A DNA stretch of 33,641 nt from Tannerella sp. (lineage in GTDB: Bacteria; Bacteroidota; Bacteroidia; Bacteroidales; Tannerellaceae): assembly GCA_031285685.1 (NCBI GenBank), contig JAITVS010000211.1, positions 1 to 33,641 of the forward strand, given 5' to 3'. The position numbers were made by a program, and so were the translations under genes. Below the pieces are notes generated by a model that saw nothing but the letters and a program-made list of their open reading frames with translations, had not been told where the DNA came from and did not search any database. Below are positions 1 to 8,055 of this stretch, piece after piece (the first letter of the stretch is position 1; each line of letters opens with the position of its first letter).

Positions 1-420
1 TATTTACAATTATGGAAAGTTTCATCATCGTCTCAATCCCGCTACTGCAGGAATAACGGTAATCTAAATTAAATGCTGTAGAATTATGAAGAAGGACATG
101 TCTCAATCCCGCTACTGCAGGAATAACGGTAATCATGAAAGAGAAAAAAGACTTGCTGGAAGAAGCAAAAGTCTCAATCCCGCTACTGCAGGAATAACGG
201 TAATCTTATTGAAAAGCATCTTAAGGGACAAAAAGGTATTAATGATGTCTCAATCCCGCTACTGCAGGAATAACGGTAATCCAAATAAAAGATTTATTGC
301 TGTTATGAAGAAAGAAAGTCTCAATCCCGCTACTGCAGGAATAACGGTAATCAACAAAATGAAACGAATAAATATATCCAAAAACGTCTCAATCCCGCTA
401 CTGCAGGAATAACGGTAATC
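1..420 (-). CRISPR. Type III-B CRISPR array, 6 repeats, open at the left edge
   Basis: Six identical 35-nt repeats lie at 30-64, 100-134, 171-205, 247-281, 318-352 and 386-420. The five complete spacers are 35, 36, 41, 36 and 33 nt, and a partial spacer fills 1-29. On the plus strand each repeat begins GTCTCAATCC and ends GGTAATC. On the minus strand it therefore ends ATTGAGAC, the usual 8-nt 5' handle of type I-B/III crRNAs. I infer transcription right to left, with the leader at 421 onward and the newest spacer at 353-385. The cas genes run the same way and end just upstream. The repeat contains a CTGCAG palindrome and a weak ATTCC/GGGAT stem. There is no degenerate terminal repeat in view, so the array continues outside the window. 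All spacers are A-rich on the plus strand (see findings). Confidence 0.98.
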
Positions 421-917
421 TCCATAATTACCAATCAATTACAAAATCACATTTATCAATCATCTCTAACCACCCTAATGACTATCAATAATTAGCGATC
501 GTTTTCTGAAAAACTTCGCAAATGTACCTCGTCTCAAGTATCAAACATTACAAAAATCACCACTACTCCTGCATATTTAGCAGAATTTCAATATTTTATA
601 TCCCTTAAAAACTTCGCAAACCTATTACCCTTTTTTACAAAACCGAAGATTTGCGAAAAATCGCCATTTTTACCTCAAAAAACATATCTCATTTTCAGAT
701 AGTTACAGAAGTCAAAGATCGCGATTTTCGCAAATGTACGTAAGATTTCTCTATTTTGGAACATTTGCGAACTTTTTTAATTAGGCAAAAAAACGTCAAA
801 CACGCATATACCACTATCATTCAGCACTTTACAAAAGCCACAAAACTTCGCGAAACACATTTTAACGCTTGCGTTTTTAAATCACTGATTACCAAATAGA
901 TTTCAACACTAATCAAA
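421..917 (-). promoter_or_regulatory. CRISPR leader and cas2-array intergenic region
   Basis: About 500 nt without a credible gene separate the cas2 stop from the first leader-side repeat. The region is AT-rich and should hold the array promoter, read leftward. A minus-strand TGATTTTG at about 450, one mismatch from the Bacteroidota -7 box TAnnTTTG, is the closest match I found, and it is weak. The outstanding content is a set of TTCGCAAA/TTTGCGAA motifs listed separately. The leader role is inferred from the repeat orientation and the position next to cas2. Confidence 0.75.
515..855. repeat. TTCGCAAA motif cluster in the CRISPR leader
   Basis: TTCGCAAA occurs at 515-522, 613-620 and 727-734. 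Its reverse complement TTTGCGAA occurs at 650-657 and 764-771, and a self-complementary variant TTCGCGAA lies at 847-854. The copies at 515 and 727 share the longer string TTCGCAAATGTAC. The pairs 613/650 and 727/764 are convergent, each with exactly 37 nt start to start. In the second pair the arms extend to 11 bp (727-737 with 761-771). Copies at 515, 613 and 847 are preceded by AAAAC. Binding sites for a protein, or RNA hairpins in the leader transcript, are both possible. No function is known to me. Confidence 0.7.
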
Positions 918-1208
918 TTAAACAATATTTACAACCCGTGCAGCACTTTGCCGCCTTGGTTGATACATAATCTTTGCAAAACAATCGACACAGATTGGAT
1001 AATAAACCACGGTATCTTCTTTCGCATCTATTTTACTTTCTATTTGTTTCTGCAGCATATTATATTGTTTCTCCGTCAGCATACATTCAAATACACTGTA
1101 GTTTATACGATATCCATTTTTTTCCAATAATTTAGAAACTTTCGCCCGCATACGGTCGTCCTGAATATCATAAGCTATCACACAAAAAATACGTTTCGCT
1201 CTACTCAT
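918..1208 (-). CDS. cas2: CRISPR-associated Cas2 integrase subunit
   Basis: This 96-residue protein has the length and pattern of Cas2: a first beta strand ending in the conserved aspartate (CVIAYDIQDDRMR, residues 9-21), then an NYSVFEC strand. Cas2 dimers bridge two Cas1 dimers to form the spacer-integration complex. The gene starts 19 nt after the stop of the RT-Cas1 gene, so the two are almost certainly cotranscribed. It is the last cas gene before the leader. Nothing suggests truncation. Whether this Cas2 keeps nuclease activity cannot be told; in studied systems it is structural. Confidence 0.96.
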   Translation of the reverse strand: MSRAKRIFCVIAYDIQDDRMRAKVSKLLEKNGYRINYSVFECMLTEKQYNMLQKQIESKIDAKEDTVVYYPICVDCFAKIMYQPRRQSAARVVNIV

Positions 1209-1227
1209 TGTACATTATATATCATGT

Positions 1228-3501
1228 TTACCATTTCGCCAGATAAGGTTTAAATGAAGCTTTTCGATCCATAATAAACTCTGCAACCTCTTTCGCCTGC
1301 AACTTAATGATTTTAGAAAACTTCATTTCTTCACCTCTGAATTTTTCATAACGATTTAACCGTTCCAGTATATTTTGAATTAATCGCCTTTTAGTATCTT
1401 CATCAAGCAGTCCCTTTTCCAGTTTTAAAGGCTCTTTTTTCTGAATCAATCCAATAACAATCCGATCAACTGCCTGTGAACGAAATATTTCAACTAAATC
1501 ATAGACAAATGTCGGCTTACCCGGCTGATATGCATGAAAAACGGCAACAGAAGGGTTTAGCTTTGCAGCCAATACGGCCTGCCAGATTCTTGCATATAGA
1601 ATAGCATACCCGTAATTTAACAATGAATTCATCAGATCTGTAGCTCCCTTTCGTACACGTGCTTCAAATTCTACATCGTCATCATGCAACAACTCCCGAA
1701 CATAAGACCAGTAAGCCACAGCAGCCACCGATTCATGCGAACGCAAAACCTCCGCATAGTCCGGATTTTGCAAATCTGACTGTTTTACTTTTTCGATACA
1801 TTCTTGTATCAGTTCCATCGCTTTCTCACAACTATCGACCACCACATTACCTTCCCGCGCATGATATTTATGAAAATATTTCATCAGATTCAGTTGATTC
1901 CGCAATTTCCCTTGAATTATGGACGAGGCTAAAAGCGCTTTACGTTCAAGCGGCATTGTCGCCTGCTGATGCCATACTGACTGATCAATAAATACCGGAG
2001 AAAGAACTGACGCGTACAGTCTTCCAGACATATCAAAAAAATCAATCGGAATTTTCCGCTCCATACAATAAAAAATTGCATTATTTGAAATACTTACTCC
2101 AGATGTCGTAACCGTTATATGCTCCAAAGCGGATGTTGTTTTTTCAAATACACTTTTACCTTTCAACTTAACAGAAATGCCCCGATTATTTTTTCCTATA
2201 AAACTGCCATATGATGACACAATCAATTCCGAATTTTCACTTTCACGCCTTTGATACTCGGCTTTCTTCTGACGAATCAATTTTTGATTTTTCTTCTTGT
2301 CGTCTTCCTTTCCAGAGACATCGGCCCGCCGCTTCACTTCAGAGTAATACTCCAACCAGGCATTAATATGAGTCTTTCGGTTCAATTGGTTTTCGGAGGA
2401 AAAAAACGGTAATTTCCAGAGCATCGCGCTAAACACTTTCCTTCCTGAAATAGCGTAATGCGCTTGCTCTATCAACGAATTAACCTTTTGAATCAATGCT
2501 TCATCCAGCGTTTTCAGATAATTCTGCGGTAGCAATCGCGAATAATAACGGTCAATACCTAACAGACCATCGAGACTTTTCGAAGAAAAAGTTCCATTAT
2601 GTATTTCCAGAGATTGAATACGATCATGCAGCTTCTTTTCTTTTTCAGGCGAAACGGAGATACCATGATGCTTGACTACAACACCTAAAAATTCAATTCC
2701 ATTTTTGACTTCACCGATAAAGGGTTCGTTCAGCTTTAACCGCAATCGTTTCTCCAGGAAATCCGTTGAACGCTTTACTAGATCACTGGCTAACTCTTTG
2801 GTATCGGCAATGATTATAAAATCATCCGCATAACGGATATACGATTTTGTTTTCGATGTTACAAACTGATCGAAAGGATGTAAATAGAAATTTGCCAAAA
2901 TCGGAGAAAGTACCGCTCCCTGTGGCACACCAGCTTTTACATCGTTCCATTTCATCTTTTGAGAAACTACTCCCATTTTCACAGACAATTCAATCAGACG
3001 TAGAATTTCAGCATCTTTGATAACCGACTTCAACCGACTGAATAAAAGATCATGATTGATGGTGTCAAAGTAATTGTCAATATCCAGTTGCGCAATCCAA
3101 GCATTTTTCCGAAGTTGCATTTCGTGAGAAGAACGTTTTATAGCCTTATAATGCCCTTTATCTGGACGATACCCGTAGCTGTTTACAAGAAACATACGTT
3201 CGAATATCGGCTCAACAAGCATTTTGATGGCCTGTTGTACAATCTTGTCTTTGACACTAAGTAAGCCTAATTTTCGCTTTTCATTTTCATCTTTCGGAAT
3301 CTCAACACGAAGATAAGGATTAGGATTCCATGAACCATTGCGCAAATCTTCCTGCAGCTGACTCAGATATACTTTCAGGTTTTCATCAAACATTGCAACC
3401 GAAAATCCGTCAATTCCTCCAGCCGAATTTTTCGACTTCACGACCTTCCAGGCTTCAAACAAAGTATTCACTGCACATAATCGTTGAAATTGTGTATTCA
3501 T
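1228..3501 (-). CDS. cas1: Reverse transcriptase-Cas1 fusion (spacer acquisition)
   Basis: This 757-residue protein has an N-terminal reverse transcriptase of the group II intron-like class (about residues 15-300) and a C-terminal Cas1 (about 425-757). RT marks are QLDIDNYFD near 138-146, PQG at 193-195 and the catalytic YADD at 224-227. Cas1 marks are the glutamate in HESVAAVAYW and the histidine in FHAYQPGKPTF, which with a later acidic residue bind the metal. RT-Cas1 proteins of this kind, for example that of Marinomonas mediterranea, can take up spacers from RNA. Some relatives carry an extra N-terminal Cas6 domain; here Cas6 is a separate gene. The fusion is intact with all visible catalytic motifs. 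It lies 37 nt after the Card1-like gene and 19 nt before cas2. Confidence 0.97.
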   Translation of the reverse strand: MNTQFQRLCAVNTLFEAWKVVKSKNSAGGIDGFSVAMFDENLKVYLSQLQEDLRNGSWNPNPYLRVEIPKDENEKRKLGLLSVKDKIVQQAIKMLVEPIFERMFLVNSYGYRPDKGHYKAIKRSSHEMQLRKNAWIAQLDIDNYFDTINHDLLFSRLKSVIKDAEILRLIELSVKMGVVSQKMKWNDVKAGVPQGAVLSPILANFYLHPFDQFVTSKTKSYIRYADDFIIIADTKELASDLVKRSTDFLEKRLRLKLNEPFIGEVKNGIEFLGVVVKHHGISVSPEKEKKLHDRIQSLEIHNGTFSSKSLDGLLGIDRYYSRLLPQNYLKTLDEALIQKVNSLIEQAHYAISGRKVFSAMLWKLPFFSSENQLNRKTHINAWLEYYSEVKRRADVSGKEDDKKKNQKLIRQKKAEYQRRESENSELIVSSYGSFIGKNNRGISVKLKGKSVFEKTTSALEHITVTTSGVSISNNAIFYCMERKIPIDFFDMSGRLYASVLSPVFIDQSVWHQQATMPLERKALLASSIIQGKLRNQLNLMKYFHKYHAREGNVVVDSCEKAMELIQECIEKVKQSDLQNPDYAEVLRSHESVAAVAYWSYVRELLHDDDVEFEARVRKGATDLMNSLLNYGYAILYARIWQAVLAAKLNPSVAVFHAYQPGKPTFVYDLVEIFRSQAVDRIVIGLIQKKEPLKLEKGLLDEDTKRRLIQNILERLNRYEKFRGEEMKFSKIIKLQAKEVAEFIMDRKASFKPYLAKW

Positions 3502-3538
3502 AGCAACTGATATTAGGTTGATTTCCAGACGTACACTT

Positions 3539-4642
3539 TTAGACTTTCTTTATTTTCAACATTTTCGGAATATCCTGGCAGTTCAGAATATCCTCTCTAC
3601 AATAAACATCGATATTAAAAACTTCTCCCCGTTCAACGTGTTCCGGCCGGATCTCGCCCTGCGCCCGAGAACTCAACGTAAAAATATTAGAATCGGAGTA
3701 ATGTCCCAGATTATTCTGAAGCGCTTTGACTTTATAAATCGTATTGGTGATGATATTCTTCTCTTTATCTTTTATGGATGTTTTACATTCAATTGTGTAT
3801 AATACACCATTATAAAAAAACACGACATCAAACTCATTGATTACACCGTCTTTACTAAGGGTAATACCGGTTTTGATATTATCCCCTGAAAGATTGAATT
3901 CATCTTTGATTATATGATAAACATATTCCTCGAACCAGTCACCGGTTAAAAAACCAATTTCTTCCCGATTAATATATTCTCGATTCTGATCTACCAAAGG
4001 GAACTCGATTTCCCGCAGAAAAACATCCAGTTGTGGAAACTTATCTATCCGGTAGCAACGCTTCTTTCCACGATAAGGACGAAGCCTGGAAAGAGTCCAC
4101 CAACGCTCATTATCATATGCAAGATAAAGCACCAGCATTTTTTGTATATAATCCATAGATATACCGCTTAGCCTTCCGCCACGCATCTCAAGACCATGAC
4201 TTGTAACATACTCCGTCATGTTGATCTTGTTTTTTATATCAACCTTTCCTTGCCTGCGTTTCGGAAAAATCCGAACCATGTAACTGATCGTATCCGGAAT
4301 ATAATAGATATCAGCAATATAATCTTTAAAGAAATCCACCGTTACATTAGCCGTCACGATTGTCCCCTCCGAAACATTCACCAATATCTTATCGTACTGT
4401 TCAAATTTCCGCTTTTTTAATTCATCCTCAAGCGCCCGGGCATCATATTCATCAACAACAATTGGAGAAAGTTCGTTTTTATCTATACCAAAAGTACTTT
4501 TAATGCATTGCCGAAGATCTTCTTCTTCTAACTCCGGATCGCTGATAAAAAGAAAATCGGCATCCTTCGTCCGCTTCTCCTTGATAAATTGTATATTGGG
4601 CACCATAAGGCGCCCCAATATACTTACAATTAATGTTTTCAT
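3539..4642 (-). CDS. Card1/Can2-like CARF-nuclease (DUF1887), copy 1, intact
   Basis: This 367-residue protein is a soluble signal-activated effector. The N-terminal CARF-type Rossmann domain (about 1-130) has PNIQFIKE at 15-22 and a ligand loop NVSEGT at 89-94. A helical linker follows, then a PD-(D/E)xK nuclease with WFEEYVY (236-242), NEFDVVF (269-275) and ECK (285-287) as the metal-binding set. Card1/Can2 enzymes are switched on by cyclic tetra-adenylate and nick or degrade DNA and RNA. The loop differs from the common NxTGGTK form, lacking the second glycine and the lysine, so the ligand is uncertain. It starts 6 nt after cmr6. It is about 61% identical over the first 170 residues (hand count) to the copy at 15233-16291. 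Confidence 0.9.
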   Translation of the reverse strand: MKTLIVSILGRLMVPNIQFIKEKRTKDADFLFISDPELEEEDLRQCIKSTFGIDKNELSPIVVDEYDARALEDELKKRKFEQYDKILVNVSEGTIVTANVTVDFFKDYIADIYYIPDTISYMVRIFPKRRQGKVDIKNKINMTEYVTSHGLEMRGGRLSGISMDYIQKMLVLYLAYDNERWWTLSRLRPYRGKKRCYRIDKFPQLDVFLREIEFPLVDQNREYINREEIGFLTGDWFEEYVYHIIKDEFNLSGDNIKTGITLSKDGVINEFDVVFFYNGVLYTIECKTSIKDKEKNIITNTIYKVKALQNNLGHYSDSNIFTLSSRAQGEIRPEHVERGEVFNIDVYCREDILNCQDIPKMLKIKKV

Positions 4643-4648
4643 ATCTAA

Positions 4649-5566
4649 TTAATCAGCCGAAAACTGTCCATACCCGACGTTTGTCTTAGCCCCGATGCCA
4701 AAATCGAGAAGGATTTGTTTAAAAAGATCTTTTTTCTTATCAGAGTTCAACAAATCTGAATGATTACTTGAATGATCATTTAATATGAAATGAAATGAAA
4801 ACCTCACATCCGGCAGTACTTTCAAAAATGAAATTGGTGTTGGATTTTTCAACATGCTAGCTTCATAGGACATTCCTTCCTGAACATGTGGCGTAATTGA
4901 ATCTACACCTAAAATTCTGTCTTTTGCTGGATTCAGAGTTGTTCCGGCCGAAATATAAGCATCATGAAATATGTCGCGTTGATATACAGGAATATTTTCT
5001 CCGTTAACAACTCCTTCGAATATTTCCTTCTCTATCGTAGTTATTCTCTTTTTTTGCTTTATTATTTCATCGTCATCCAAAGCATCCCATTTTTTTCTTA
5101 GTTCGTCCCATTTTTCGTTCCCCTTTCTTTCCAATAGCATGTATATATAGGCAGTCTTTGCCAATTTTTTCTTCTCGGATGTTTTCTTATGACCATCCCA
5201 TTGTGGAAATGCACTACGCAAAACACCTTTGATGGTTGAGCCGGGAATTACAGGTTGCCCAGTTGTATAGTCAAAATAAAAACCAAGTTTTAGTTCTCCT
5301 TTGACATCCGCCTCATGCCCCATACCTGTACCAGTAGCAAGTCCTGGATATTCTGTCTTCAAATCAAATGACGTTCCTTTCAAAAAAAGAGAATCTTTTA
5401 ATTCGCCATAATTCCTTTTAACGGTGAGTTCATCGTTAATTTCTTTCATTTTACCTAAAAGCCACTTTTCCCTTGAACTTACATCCCGTCCTTGCGATTG
5501 TGATTGTTCTTTATATTTCAGCGACTTATAAAAATATATTTTATTATAATAAAATCCAATATTCAT
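4649..5566 (-). CDS. cmr6: Cmr6, RAMP subunit of the Cmr effector complex
   Basis: The 305-residue product matches Cmr6, the RAMP protein at the 3' (head) end of the crRNA in the Cmr ribonucleoprotein. Visible marks are LATGTGMGHEADVKG (about 77-91), the RAMP glycine-rich PGSTIKGVLRSAF near 111-123, FHDAYIS, and a C-terminal GIGAKTNVGYGQF, the second RAMP G-rich loop. The gene lies 2 nt after cmr5 and 6 nt before the Card1-like gene. An alternative start further in cannot be excluded, because the first 30 residues are less conserved-looking. Confidence 0.93.
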   Translation of the reverse strand: MNIGFYYNKIYFYKSLKYKEQSQSQGRDVSSREKWLLGKMKEINDELTVKRNYGELKDSLFLKGTSFDLKTEYPGLATGTGMGHEADVKGELKLGFYFDYTTGQPVIPGSTIKGVLRSAFPQWDGHKKTSEKKKLAKTAYIYMLLERKGNEKWDELRKKWDALDDDEIIKQKKRITTIEKEIFEGVVNGENIPVYQRDIFHDAYISAGTTLNPAKDRILGVDSITPHVQEGMSYEASMLKNPTPISFLKVLPDVRFSFHFILNDHSSNHSDLLNSDKKKDLFKQILLDFGIGAKTNVGYGQFSAD

Positions 5567-5568
5567 AG

Positions 5569-5985
5569 CTAATCCTTTTTATCTTTATCATTAAATTCAT
5601 AAGTGCGAATCATTAATTTTAATGCAATAGAAGCATCAACCAGTTTTTTCATTTCTGCATGAATCAGAATTTGATTATCATCAGGAAGTGCACAAACAGA
5701 ATCAAATAACGCTCTCTCATCAGCTTTCTCCACTATGATTGCTAAAGCACGTACAACTCTTGCCCTATAAGGAATCTTAGGCGTTCCATTAGTCAGCTTT
5801 GTTGCATCTTTCATATAGAATGCCAGAGCTGCTTTTATGCCTATGTTGATAACAGTTGCTCCAAATCCGGAAATATACCCATCGTATTCTTTCAATACCG
5901 GAATGTTTTGTAATACGATTTCAGATTGTGTTAACGCATTGTCTGCCGAAATCAGTAATTTTTCAATATTTATTTTATTATTCAT
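5569..5985 (-). CDS. cmr5: Cmr5, small alpha-helical subunit
   Basis: This 138-residue, predicted all-helical protein sits in the usual place between cmr4 and cmr6 and has the expected Cmr5 size. Stretches such as YISGFGATVINIGIKAALAFY and RARVVRALAIIVE fit the family. Cmr5 forms the minor filament that lies along the Cmr4 backbone and the target RNA. Its start overlaps the end of cmr4 by 8 nt, which indicates translational coupling. The call rests on position, size and helical pattern, as the family is poorly conserved. Confidence 0.88.
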   Translation of the reverse strand: MNNKINIEKLLISADNALTQSEIVLQNIPVLKEYDGYISGFGATVINIGIKAALAFYMKDATKLTNGTPKIPYRARVVRALAIIVEKADERALFDSVCALPDDNQILIHAEMKKLVDASIALKLMIRTYEFNDKDKKD

Positions 5986-6898
5986 CTTTATTTCCCCCTT
6001 TCATTGTTGCGGACAAAGGTAATACATGACAGAAACCATAACCAATACTTGCATTAGCGCCAATCTGTACCGGCATATCTTTCACATGTTTGGATAAGAA
6101 ATGTTCAAAATCAACAGAGTCCTTTAGACTATTTGTAACAAAGAAAAATTTTGATTGGCGCGGTATTATTTGTTCATAAAACAAATTTTGACTTTCTCCA
6201 TTTTCTAACTGATTCCGTGCAACAATCGGAAGATTATAGTCTTCGTTCAATAATTTGAATGTTTCATCATGGACAACAACTAAATAATCTCCAAATACAT
6301 TTTTTAAAGGATTATTTTCCTTTGCATCAAATCCAGAGAAAAATTCGATTTGCAAATCATTGGTTATAGATGGCAACCCGTAGACATATGTCTTATTTTC
6401 TGTTATATCCTTTATACTTGCATAAAATTGATCCAATTCTTTATAGCTCAATCCAAAGGTATTCAATGTTTCTACGATGCGTTTGATCGCCATTGGCGAA
6501 GTTGCTTGAAAGAAACTCTGCTTGTTACTCCTCACCGGAATTGAAAGCAGCAGAGCATCGTGAAATACGTAATTCCCTTTTTTCGGACTTTCCTCCATCT
6601 GGGCATCCCCATTCTGCAAAGTTTTTTTTTCTGTCTCAAGTCGATTAGAACTCCAACCAAAAATCTCATCTATTTTTGATTGAGTTAATCTTTCTTCCCC
6701 TGTAAAATTTCTTGTTTTTGAATAAACATACTCTTCAAAATACTCCCGAAAAGCACCTTTCAAACTTGATGCATACACACAAGGAAGCTCTTCTGTATGG
6801 TCTTTTTGGACTAAATTATCAATCACTCCCTGATCGGCTGTTCCTTTACCTGCATGCATATTGGTCTTGCATGTAATAATATACGCTTCTGTTCTCAT
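5978..6898 (-). CDS. cmr4: Cmr4, backbone RAMP and target-RNA nuclease
   Basis: The 306-residue protein is the repeated backbone subunit that cuts target RNA at 6-nt intervals. The N-terminus carries MHAGKG and then GVID with aspartate 27, which corresponds to the catalytic Asp26 region of studied Cmr4 proteins. Further RAMP marks are SSLKGAFREY (about 44-53), YVFHDALLLSIPVR, a conserved IIPRQSKFFFV and a C-terminal glycine-rich ANASIGYGF. All expected functional residues are present, so RNA cleavage should be intact. The gap to cmr3 is 12 nt. Confidence 0.95.
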   Translation of the reverse strand: MRTEAYIITCKTNMHAGKGTADQGVIDNLVQKDHTEELPCVYASSLKGAFREYFEEYVYSKTRNFTGEERLTQSKIDEIFGWSSNRLETEKKTLQNGDAQMEESPKKGNYVFHDALLLSIPVRSNKQSFFQATSPMAIKRIVETLNTFGLSYKELDQFYASIKDITENKTYVYGLPSITNDLQIEFFSGFDAKENNPLKNVFGDYLVVVHDETFKLLNEDYNLPIVARNQLENGESQNLFYEQIIPRQSKFFFVTNSLKDSVDFEHFLSKHVKDMPVQIGANASIGYGFCHVLPLSATMKGGNKDE

Positions 6899-6910
6899 TT
6901 TTTTTAACTT

Positions 6911-8053
6911 TTATTGATTTATAACTTCATAATAATTATAGCCAATTGCCCGATAGGCTTCATGTTTCTCTATTTCTGCCATCACTTTCGATAAATTATC
7001 CGAATAAAGAATAGAGCCTTTATTGAGTAAACGTATTTGCTTACTCATTTGAGGTCTTCTATTGTCACCTTCTTCAGTATTGGATTTAACACTTTTCCGT
7101 GTTCGCACATTATTCCAATCAGTTGTCTTGGCTGTTTCTGTATAAATATATCTAAAACTGGCAGTTTCGATAATTGAAAATTTGCATTCAAACAAAATAC
7201 TGTTTGAAACAAATGCATGTGAAATAAACTTGATATATCCTTCATTTGGCTTTGGATCACCACTTCTGCAGTTTAATGAAAAATAATCTTCACCTTGATT
7301 CTGGTAATTCAATTTTACCTCAAACAAACTTTGATCACCTCCCATTGTAGCAAAAAAACAATCGCCATTTGTCAAATCTATCTTATTGTTAGTTTGTAGA
7401 AATAGACAAAACGAAAAATCCGGATTCATTCGGTATTTTGTCTGTCTATAGAATCCTTCTAAACTTGTTTTTCCACTACGGTCTTTTTTATTTCCGGGTT
7501 GTTCGCAAACAGTAAAAATGTCGCTATACGAAATTAGTTCTGCATCATTATAATGGTTAGTACGATCAATCAGAAAATGATTTTGATCTTGCTTTGGAAT
7601 ATAGTTTTTCAAAAAGTAAACTTTGCTTTTATTCTCATGAGAAGAATGGGAACTACCACCAATCTCAGCAAGGTCAAATCTGGTTGAAACGTCATTGTCA
7701 TTCTCATCCTTATATATTTGAATGTTCAATCCGGCTTCTTCAAACAAAATATTATTTTTTTTGAAGTAAATGGGAGACAACTTCTGAATAATTCCAAAAC
7801 TTGTACTCTTACCATCAAAGCTATTTTCCCCAATCAAATCAACATCTTTCCAAGCAGCGCTCCCCTCCAATTTAATCTGCCTCATTAACAAAGCATAACG
7901 CAACATACCAAGTATCGTAGTTTGTTGCGGAACAACCATCGAACTTACCAGATAATTAGTCTCTCCTTCTTCTGCTGAATTGAACTTCTTTTCGCCTCCA
8001 AAGAAAAAGGAATTGACTGGTCGTATTATTAATTCGTAATTATATATATTCAT
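6911..8053 (-). CDS. cmr3: Cmr3, crRNA 5' handle-binding RAMP subunit
   Basis: This 380-residue protein starts with IIRPVNSFFFGGEKKF, the usual Cmr3 opening (a beta strand followed by an FFG(G/D) turn), and has PQQTTILGMLRYALL at about 42-56, the conserved RAMP helix. Cmr3 pairs with Cas10 at the foot of the complex and holds the crRNA 5' tag. It is separated from cas10 by only 2 nt, consistent with stoichiometric production. The C-terminal SILYSDN and YRAIGYNYY fit the second RAMP half. The rest is divergent, as is common in Bacteroidota. Confidence 0.92.
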   Translation of the reverse strand: MNIYNYELIIRPVNSFFFGGEKKFNSAEEGETNYLVSSMVVPQQTTILGMLRYALLMRQIKLEGSAAWKDVDLIGENSFDGKSTSFGIIQKLSPIYFKKNNILFEEAGLNIQIYKDENDNDVSTRFDLAEIGGSSHSSHENKSKVYFLKNYIPKQDQNHFLIDRTNHYNDAELISYSDIFTVCEQPGNKKDRSGKTSLEGFYRQTKYRMNPDFSFCLFLQTNNKIDLTNGDCFFATMGGDQSLFEVKLNYQNQGEDYFSLNCRSGDPKPNEGYIKFISHAFVSNSILFECKFSIIETASFRYIYTETAKTTDWNNVRTRKSVKSNTEEGDNRRPQMSKQIRLLNKGSILYSDNLSKVMAEIEKHEAYRAIGYNYYEVINQ

Positions 8054-8055
8054 AA

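Noticed and set aside
86..412. A 108-codon open frame on the plus strand
   Set aside because: It runs through the CRISPR repeats and spacers; its peptide simply repeats the translated repeat unit, and no coding gene is expected in an array.
948..3264. Plus-strand frames opposite cas2 and RT-cas1
   Set aside because: They lie within the conserved cas genes on the other strand and show no family resemblance or start signals.
1228..3501. A group II intron reverse transcriptase inserted in the locus
   Set aside because: The RT is continuous in frame with a complete Cas1 domain, has no maturase or endonuclease part, and no intron RNA boundaries are seen.
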